NCBI GenBank assembly: GCA_028821035.1 | Contig: JAPPHP010000206.1 | Span: 1-7,032 of the forward strand | Length of the DNA: 7,032 nucleotides | Reading direction: 5' to 3' | Origin: Gammaproteobacteria bacterium | Lineage (GTDB): Bacteria; Pseudomonadota; Gammaproteobacteria; Pseudomonadales; Azotimanducaceae | Part shown: positions 1 to 4,936 of the stretch, piece after piece | How the letters are laid out: each line of letters opens with the position of its first letter | Position numbering within the stretch: the stretch's first letter is position 1 | Notes under the pieces: generated by a model | Told to the model about the DNA's origin: nothing | Seen by the model: only the letters and a program-made list of their open reading frames with translations | Databases searched by the model: none | Program-made: the position numbers and the translations under genes

Positions 1-39
1 CATTGACGCGCAGGGCGAACTCTGAAGCGCCAGAACTCG

Positions 40-73
40 CGTGACACGACACTAGTCCCGCACCGCTGTCACG
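40..73. repeat. Inverted repeat CGTGACA / TGTCACG, possible operator
   Basis: Perfect 7-base arms lie at 40-46 and 67-73, separated by 20 bases. The arms are centred 27 bases apart, between two and three helical turns, so a regulator could in principle contact both. No terminator-like T run follows. A 7-base repeat of this spacing can arise by chance in a leader this long, so the regulatory reading is only a suggestion. Confidence 0.25.
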
Positions 74-104
74 GGAGCTGGCCCATGACCCGAGGGTCCG
101 GTTT

Positions 105-127
105 CCGCTAGGCTCACCGCTAGGCTC
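105..127. repeat. Tandem direct repeat of CCGCTAGGCTC
   Basis: The 11-mer CCGCTAGGCTC occurs at 105-115 and again at 117-127 with one base between, giving a 12-base period. It sits about 65 bases before the permease start, where a promoter or activator site would be expected. It could be a pair of regulator half-sites or simply a slippage duplication. Confidence 0.4.
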
Positions 128-179
128 GCCCGGATCCGGCCGTACCGCGGCGCTGCCTGGCTGAACAGAGCGGAACTGC

Positions 180-183
180 GAGG
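180..183 (+). promoter_or_regulatory. Ribosome-binding site of the permease gene
   Basis: GAGG lies 7 bases before the ATG at 191, good Shine-Dalgarno spacing. This supports the ATG at 191 as the start. Confidence 0.6.
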
Positions 184-190
184 TATCGGC

Positions 191-1939
191 ATGGAGCACG
201 CGAGCGCGCCCGGGACGGCGGACAGCACCGGCCATCTGCGTTACGCCGTAGACGAGGACACCCCCACCCTCCTGACCCTCGGACTCTCAGCACAGGTCGT
301 CACGGTGGTGCTGACCGGCATCATCCTGATCCCGATCATCGTGCTGACGGCCGCGGACCGGAAGGAGTTCATCGAGTGGGCGGTGTTCGCGACGCTCCTC
401 GTGAGCGGGCTCGCCACGATGCTGCAGGCCCGCCCCATCGGGCCCTTCGGCGCCGGTTATCCCCTCTACATGGGCACCTCCGGCGCTTTCATCGCCGTCT
501 GCACCGCGGCGGCCACGGTCGGCGGGCTGCCCCTGCTCGCGACGCTGGTGGCCTCCTCGGCGGTCATACAGTTCCTGTTCGCGGCCCGCCTCTCGCTGTT
601 TCGCCGCCTGATCACGCCTACCGTCGGGGGCACGGTCATCCTGCTCCTCGCGGTGACGGTGTTCCCCATCGCGACCGACATGCTGGTCCGCGTACCGGCG
701 CACATGGCCCCGGACTCCGTCGCCGGACCCACGGTGGCGTTCGCGACGTTCGGCGTCATCGTTCTGATCTCGCTCTATTCCCGTGGCGCCGCCCAACTCT
801 GGGCGCCCCTGATCGGGATACTCCTCGGGACCGTGATCGCCGGGGCCGGGTTCGGCATGCTCGACTGGACGCCGCTGCGCGACGCGCCCTGGTTGGGTCT
901 GCCGAACGCCGCGTGGCCCGGCCTCGACCTCGAGTTCGACGGGCGCTACTTCGGCCTGCTGATCCCGTTCGCGATCGTCACGGTCATCGGCGCCATCGAG
1001 ACCTACGGCGACGCGATCGCCATCCAGCGCGTGACCAACCGCGGCGCGGTGCCGGTGGACTTCCGCGCGGTGCAGCGCGCCGTCAACGCCGACGGCGTCG
1101 GGAACCTCGTCTCGGGCCTCGCCGGCACCATGCCCAACACGACCTATTCCACCAGCATCTCGATCGCCGACCTGACCGGCGTCGGCGCGCGCAAGGTCGC
1201 CTTCTACGGAGGGATCCTCATCCTGATCACGGCCTTCGTGCCGAAGATCCCGGCGTTGCTGCGCCTCGTGCCGGACGCGGTGGCGGGGGCGTACGTGATG
1301 ATCTTCATCGTGCTGCTGTTCCGCCAGGGCGTCCGCATGGTCACCACGGGCGGCTTCGGCTACGAGAAGGGCCTGATCGTCTGCATCTCGTTCTGGATCG
1401 GCCTCGGGTTCCAGAGCGGCGTCATCTTCCCCGACCACCTCCCCGACTGGTCGCGCGGCGTGCTCGACAACGGCATGGCCGCCGGGGGCCTCGTCGCGAT
1501 CCTCCTTACGTCTCTCGTCGCGCTCAAGACGCGCAGCAAGCGCGCGGTGCTCGAACCCACGATGGCGTCCCTCGCGACGCTCGACGAACTCGTCTCGACG
1601 TCCGCCGCGAACGCCGGTTGGGACGAGGCCGCGACGCTGCGGCTGCACCTGGCGGGAGAGGAAGCCTTCCTCTACCTGATGGAGCGGCAGGAGGAGCAGG
1701 GAGCGCCCGCACGGGTGAGCGTGTCGGTGCGGCCGCACGAGAACGCCCTGCAGCTCGAGTTCCTCACCGGCGCGGGCATCGACAACCTCGAGGAACGCCT
1801 GAGTACCCTCGATCCGGAGCGCGCGGAGATCGCGGACGCGGGGCCGCGCATCCTCGGCCATCTCGGACAGGTGCGGCACGAGCAGTTCTTCGATCTGGAG
1901 GCGCTCACGCTGACGATCGAGAGCAGACCGCTCGCCTGA
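191..1939 (+). CDS. NCS2 (SLC23) nucleobase permease with C-terminal anti-sigma-kinase-like domain
   Basis: Inner-membrane proton- or sodium-coupled importer of the xanthine/uracil permease family, 582 residues; typical members have about 430-480. Residues 1-25 are a soluble lead. Residues about 29-446 carry around 13-14 hydrophobic segments in the UraA-type fold. TM8 has the family signature A-I-E-T-Y-G-D (E270, D274), matching the xanthine-type glutamate and aspartate. D301 precedes TM10, whose motif P-N-T-T-Y-S-T-S-I-S (315-324) keeps the P-x-T-T frame but has Thr/Ser where Glu-Asn (uracil type) or Gln-Asn (xanthine type) bind the base. Residues about 455-582 form a soluble domain resembling RsbW/SpoIIAB-type HATPases: L-A-G-E-E-A at 487-492 matches the N-box region, but the usual Asn is Tyr495 and no D-x-G-x-G box is clear, so ATP binding is doubtful. 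Family is secure; substrate and tail function are not. A GAGG ribosome-binding site supports the ATG. Confidence 0.9.
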   Translation: MEHASAPGTADSTGHLRYAVDEDTPTLLTLGLSAQVVTVVLTGIILIPIIVLTAADRKEFIEWAVFATLLVSGLATMLQARPIGPFGAGYPLYMGTSGAFIAVCTAAATVGGLPLLATLVASSAVIQFLFAARLSLFRRLITPTVGGTVILLLAVTVFPIATDMLVRVPAHMAPDSVAGPTVAFATFGVIVLISLYSRGAAQLWAPLIGILLGTVIAGAGFGMLDWTPLRDAPWLGLPNAAWPGLDLEFDGRYFGLLIPFAIVTVIGAIETYGDAIAIQRVTNRGAVPVDFRAVQRAVNADGVGNLVSGLAGTMPNTTYSTSISIADLTGVGARKVAFYGGILILITAFVPKIPALLRLVPDAVAGAYVMIFIVLLFRQGVRMVTTGGFGYEKGLIVCISFWIGLGFQSGVIFPDHLPDWSRGVLDNGMAAGGLVAILLTSLVALKTRSKRAVLEPTMASLATLDELVSTSAANAGWDEAATLRLHLAGEEAFLYLMERQEEQGAPARVSVSVRPHENALQLEFLTGAGIDNLEERLSTLDPERAEIADAGPRILGHLGQVRHEQFFDLEALTLTIESRPLA

Positions 1940-1989
1940 TCCTGCGGGGCCGGTCCCGGTTCCTCCCGGATCTCCTCCACGTCGGATGG

Positions 1990-2314
1990 CGGCCAGGAGG
2001 TGCGACTTCGGAACGACCTTGGTCGAACCGTTCGCCTCGTTGTACGCGTCCGTAGCCCAGCAGAACGTCACGAACTGGTTGTGGACGGGGAACGGCGCCA
2101 ACGTCCAGTTCCGGTCGGCGTGCAGCCCGGCCGCCTGGCCGCCCTCGGGTCTCACCGATGCGGCTACCTGCGAGATCATCGCGCCCTTGCCACACATGAC
2201 CTTCACCACCGCCAGCAGCTTCGGGTTCAGTACGACCTCGGCGATGATGGGATCCTTGTCCAGCAGCACGTTGGCGCCGGGGTGAGAGCGGAGTAAAGCG
2301 TCCAGGCGCCGCCA
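1990..2314 (-). pseudogene. Remnant of a phytanoyl-CoA dioxygenase (PhyH) family gene
   Basis: Read on the minus strand from about 2314 to 1990, one frame gives roughly 105 residues resembling the middle of bacterial PhyH-family Fe(II)/2-oxoglutarate oxygenases. Recognisable parts are S-H-P-G-A-N-V-L-L-D-K-D-P, the segment V-A-A-S-V-R-P, the iron-ligand motif L-H-A-D-R-N-W (His-x-Asp) and V-V-P-K-S-H. Family members usually have about 250-300 residues. The N-terminal part would have to run into the crotonase gene and the C-terminal part, with the distal His and 2-oxoglutarate-binding Arg, would run into the permease gene; neither is recognisable. No ATG is present in frame, only a GTG at 2267-2269 inside the homology. 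The frame stays open far into the permease gene, but in DNA this GC-rich that means little. I read it as a truncated, non-functional fragment whose internal frame is still intact, so the loss may be recent. Confidence 0.65.
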
Positions 2315-2320
2315 GCCCGC

Positions 2321-2344
2321 GCCCGGCGCCGGGCCGCCTTGACA
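2321..2344 (+). promoter_or_regulatory. Possible promoter -35 box with adjacent palindrome
   Basis: TTGACA at 2339-2344 matches the sigma-70 -35 consensus exactly and lies about 50 bases before the Shine-Dalgarno of the crotonase gene. The region 16-18 bases downstream (around 2361-2368, G-C-A-C-G-T-T-G) is a poor -10 match. A perfect 14-base palindrome, GCCCGGCGCCGGGC, lies at 2321-2334, four bases before the hexamer, where an operator could sit. GC-only palindromes are common in such DNA and the -10 is weak, so this is tentative. Confidence 0.25.
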
Positions 2345-2391
2345 CCATGCCCCTGCCCCGGCACGTTGCGGCCCATTCCCCTTGCCGACCC

Positions 2392-2396
2392 GGAGG
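2392..2396 (+). promoter_or_regulatory. Ribosome-binding site that fixes the crotonase start
   Basis: GGAGG lies 7 bases before the ATG at 2404. An in-frame ATG also exists at 2347 but lacks such a site, and the 19 residues between the two do not resemble a crotonase N-terminus. The start is therefore placed at 2404. Confidence 0.75.
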
Positions 2397-2403
2397 CGGT
2401 GCC

Positions 2404-3228
2404 ATGTCCCGCAACGAAGAGATTCTCGAGGAACGCCGCGGCAACAAGGACGGCATCCTCTGGCTGACCCTGAACCGCCCGCAGAAGCTGAACGCCCTGA
2501 CGTTCCCGCTGCTGCGCAGGATGCGCGAGATCCTCGTGGACGCGCGTTTCGACCGCAGCGTCCGCTGCATCGTCATCACCGGCGCCGGCCGCGGTTTCTG
2601 CGCCGGCATGGACGTGAGCGGCGCCGGGAATCCGGACCGCGAGCCGCCGCCCGAGGACGGCAGCATCGATATCGAGGGCTACCGGCTGAACTTCCGGCAC
2701 GAGACCGAGACCTTCATCGCGCTCAAGCGCATGGAGGTGCCGATCGTCGCGATGGTGAACGGCCCCTGCGTCGGGGGCGGCTTCGACCTCGCAAGCCACT
2801 GCGACCTGGCGGTGGGTTCGACCGCCGCGCGCTACCAGGTGGCCTACGTCCGGCGCGGCCTCTACGCGGACCTCGGCGGCTTTTGGTCGCTGCCGAAGAT
2901 CCTCGGGTGGCGCAAGGCGATGGAACTCATGATGACGGGGCGCTTCATGAGCGCCGAGGAGGCTCACGACGCCGGTTTCACGAACTACCTGGTCGAACCG
3001 GCCGAACTCGAGGCGAAGACCATGGAACTCGCCCTCGAACTCGAGGCGGGACCCCCGATCGCCCAGAAGCTCGGCAAGATGCTGGCGCTGCGTACGGCCC
3101 ACCTCGACTTCGACAGCGCCATGCAGTGGTCGGAGTCGGCCATCCCGCTGGTCGGGCTGTCGCGCGACTCCACCGAGGGCATGCTGGCGTTCCGGGAGAA
3201 GCGTGAGACGGGTTTCGAGGGACGGTAG
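2404..3228 (+). CDS. Enoyl-CoA hydratase/isomerase (crotonase) family protein
   Basis: Cytoplasmic acyl-CoA enzyme of the crotonase fold, 274 residues, normal for the family. The N-terminal L-N-R-P-Q-K-L-N-A-L (23-32), first oxyanion-hole segment G-R-G-F-C-A-G-M-D (62-70), second oxyanion segment G-P-C-V-G-G-G-F-D-L-A (120-130) and the C-terminal F-R-E-K-R-E-T-G-F-E-G-R are all in place. By recalled alignment, the two classical hydratase glutamates are not: the first is Asp128 and the second falls at Tyr148. Asp156 in G-L-Y-A-D-L-G-G lines up with the catalytic Asp of dienoyl-CoA isomerases (G-L-A-A-D-V-G). An isomerase, hydrolase or other crotonase reaction is thus more likely than standard hydration. 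The amidohydrolase gene begins 36 bases after the stop with no terminator between, so the two are probably co-transcribed. Start chosen from the GGAGG site. Confidence 0.9.
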   Translation: MSRNEEILEERRGNKDGILWLTLNRPQKLNALTFPLLRRMREILVDARFDRSVRCIVITGAGRGFCAGMDVSGAGNPDREPPPEDGSIDIEGYRLNFRHETETFIALKRMEVPIVAMVNGPCVGGGFDLASHCDLAVGSTAARYQVAYVRRGLYADLGGFWSLPKILGWRKAMELMMTGRFMSAEEAHDAGFTNYLVEPAELEAKTMELALELEAGPPIAQKLGKMLALRTAHLDFDSAMQWSESAIPLVGLSRDSTEGMLAFREKRETGFEGR

Positions 3229-3250
3229 ACTTGCCGTTTTGCACCACCGA

Positions 3251-3256
3251 AGGGAA
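3251..3256 (+). promoter_or_regulatory. Ribosome-binding site of the amidohydrolase gene
   Basis: AGGGAA lies 8 bases before the ATG at 3265, inside the 36-base gap after the crotonase stop. Confidence 0.5.
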
Positions 3257-3264
3257 CGGGCCGC

Positions 3265-4908
3265 ATGGCGCATGACATCGTGATTCGGGGCGGGGAGATC
3301 GTGGACGGCACGGGGAGCGAGCCGGTGCCCGGCGACCTCGCCATCGACGGGACGAATATAGCGGCGGTCGGCCGGGTCGATGCGCCCGGGCGGCGGGAGA
3401 TCGACGCGGAAGGCCACCTCGTCACGCCCGGCTTCGTCGACCTGCACACCCACCTCGACGCCCAGATCGGCTGGGACCCGTTCCTGACCCCGGTGAGCTG
3501 GCACGGCGTCACGTCCGTGCTGATGGGGAACTGCGGCGTGACGTTCGCCCCCTGCCGGCCGAGCGACAAGGAACTGCTCGCCGGGATGATGGAAACCGTG
3601 GAGGACATCCCCAAGTACGCCATCCTGAACGGCTTGGCCTGGGACTGGGAGGACTACGGCGGGTACCTCGACTCCATCGAACGCCTGGCGCCCGCGATCA
3701 ATGTGGCCGGCATGGTGGGTCACTGCGCGGTCCGCTTCTACGTCATGGGGGAGCGCGCCGTCGAGGAGCAGGCGTCCGACGACGAGCGCGAAACGATGGC
3801 GGACATCGTCGGCCGGTCCATCGACGCCGGCGCGGTGGGCTTCTCCACGAACCGCTACGCACCCCACGTCCTGCCGGACGGCCGCTCCATCCCGGGCACG
3901 TTCGCCGACCCCGAGGAACTGGTGGCGATCGCCCGGGCCGTAGGGCCGCGCAACGCGCTCATGCAGGCCGTCGGCGCCGGCCCCGACGTACTCGACCGTA
4001 TCGCGGACACCACCGCCGGACGCGTCCTGTTCAGCTACGGCGCCGGGCCCGAAGACGACTCCGGCAGGGAACGGTCCGACCTCTTCGACCGCATGCGCGC
4101 AGGACGCGACATGACCGCCATCTCGCAGGTGCGCGGCTCGGGGTTCATGTTCGGGCTGCAGTCGCGGCTGCCGGTGCAGGGCGCGACCTGGGACCGCCTC
4201 CGGGACCTCGATCTCCCCGGACGGCTGGCGGCGCTCGAAGCCGCCGAGACCCGTACCGCCCTCGTCCGCGAGGCCCGCGCGGAGGGCGCGAGCCGCATCC
4301 CGATGGACCAGGTGTACTACCTCGGAGCGGGCGAGACGCCGGACTACACCGTGCCGGCGGAGCGTCACCTCGCCGCCCTGGCGGACGCCGCCGGAGAGCA
4401 CTGGTCCGAGACGTTCCTGCGCCTGTCGCTCGAGACGGGCGGCCGCGCGCTCTTCAACCTGCGCATGTTCAACCGCAACCTCAAGGCGCTCGGGGACCTG
4501 TTCCGGAACGAGCACATCTTCCCGAGCCTCGGCGATGCCGGGGCCCACGTCTCGCAGATCATGGACGCCGGATGGTCGAGTTTCATCCTCTCGTACTGGG
4601 TCCGCGAAGCGGGGCTCTACAGCGTCGGAGAAGCCGTGCGCCGGATGACCTCGGGTCCGGCCCGGGTCATGGGGCTCGCCGACCGCGGGGTCCTGCGCCC
4701 GGGAATGCGTGCCGACGTCAACGTCCTGGATCCCGACACCGTCGCCGAACGCCAGCCCGAACTCGTGCACGACTTCCCCGGCGGCGCGCCGCGTTACATC
4801 CAGAAAGCCGCAGGCTACCGGGCCACGCTGGTCAACGGACAGGTCAGCGTGGCGGACGGCGAGCACACGGGTGCGCGCGCCGGCGAGGTGTTGCGTCACG
4901 CGGGGTAG
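3265..4908 (+). CDS. D-aminoacylase-like metal-dependent amidohydrolase
   Basis: Member of the amidohydrolase superfamily (N-acyl-D-amino-acid deacylase/dihydroorotase-like group), 547 residues, no signal peptide, so cytoplasmic. The N-terminal beta-sandwich strand reads D-I-V-I-R-G-G-E-I-V-D-G-T-G. The TIM-barrel metal motif H-T-H-L-D-A-Q is at 61-67 (His61, His63), followed by G-N-C-G with Cys90, equivalent to the metal-ligand Cys of D-aminoacylase, then G-H-C-A-V-R (His153), G-F-S-T-N (192-196) and S-L-G-D-A-G-A-H with Asp424, the expected catalytic Asp. The strand that usually supplies a metal His after about residue 220 reads A-L-M-Q-A-V-G-A-G, and the next reads T-A-I-S-Q-V-R; neither has a His. 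I recall a related bacterial subgroup with the same pattern, so this is probably a subfamily trait and not damage. It may use one metal ion. Expected chemistry is hydrolysis of an N-acyl or cyclic amide; the substrate cannot be told. It follows the crotonase gene by 36 bases and precedes the deaminase gene by 28. Confidence 0.88.
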   Translation: MAHDIVIRGGEIVDGTGSEPVPGDLAIDGTNIAAVGRVDAPGRREIDAEGHLVTPGFVDLHTHLDAQIGWDPFLTPVSWHGVTSVLMGNCGVTFAPCRPSDKELLAGMMETVEDIPKYAILNGLAWDWEDYGGYLDSIERLAPAINVAGMVGHCAVRFYVMGERAVEEQASDDERETMADIVGRSIDAGAVGFSTNRYAPHVLPDGRSIPGTFADPEELVAIARAVGPRNALMQAVGAGPDVLDRIADTTAGRVLFSYGAGPEDDSGRERSDLFDRMRAGRDMTAISQVRGSGFMFGLQSRLPVQGATWDRLRDLDLPGRLAALEAAETRTALVREARAEGASRIPMDQVYYLGAGETPDYTVPAERHLAALADAAGEHWSETFLRLSLETGGRALFNLRMFNRNLKALGDLFRNEHIFPSLGDAGAHVSQIMDAGWSSFILSYWVREAGLYSVGEAVRRMTSGPARVMGLADRGVLRPGMRADVNVLDPDTVAERQPELVHDFPGGAPRYIQKAAGYRATLVNGQVSVADGEHTGARAGEVLRHAG

Positions 4909-4936
4909 GAACGTCCGACGCTTCGGGCCGCGGACC

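Larger units (their letters stand above)
1..190. other. 5' leader upstream of the permease gene
   Basis: No convincing gene lies here. A short open frame at the left edge reads in-window as I-D-A-Q-G-E-L and stops at bases 23-25; it could be the tail of an upstream plus-strand gene, but seven residues cannot decide this. The region holds a 7-base inverted repeat and an 11-base tandem repeat (listed separately) and a GAGG ribosome-binding site before base 191. A TTGACG hexamer at 3-8 resembles a -35 box, but I see no good -10 partner at 16-18 bases. Confidence 0.5.
1940..2403. other. Intergenic region between permease and crotonase genes
   Basis: This 464-base gap is the only long space between genes. 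It contains a minus-strand remnant of a PhyH-type dioxygenase gene, then a GC-rich palindrome, a TTGACA hexamer and the Shine-Dalgarno of the crotonase gene. No strong intrinsic terminator (stem followed by T run) is visible after the permease stop. Short plus-strand frames at 1986-2296 are shadows of the antisense remnant. Confidence 0.6.

Noticed and set aside
1940..1980. Possible terminator after the permease gene (GGGGCCGGTCCCGG region)
   Set aside because: The pairing is imperfect and no T run follows, so it cannot be told from ordinary GC-rich sequence.
287..1985. Minus-strand frame continuing from the PhyH remnant across the permease gene
   Set aside because: Past about 1990 the translation loses all PhyH resemblance and becomes Arg/Asp/Gly-rich shadow sequence of the permease gene.
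376..2055. Plus-strand frame of 559 codons overlapping the permease
   Set aside because: Arg/His-rich frame-shifted shadow of the permease; no domain pattern and no ribosome-binding site.
1986..2296. Two plus-strand frames of about 98-99 codons in the intergenic region
   Set aside because: They are the reverse complement of the recognisable PhyH fragment and show no protein family pattern of their own.
2347..2403. Upstream ATG for the crotonase gene adding 19 residues
   Set aside because: No Shine-Dalgarno, overlaps the suspected promoter, and the added residues do not fit the family; ATG 2404 has GGAGG at the right distance.
4709..4936. Upstream in-frame starts for the deaminase gene
   Set aside because: They overlap the amidohydrolase coding sequence and would place about 76 (ATG 4709) or 22 (GTG 4871) residues before the signal peptide, hiding the lipoprotein leader.
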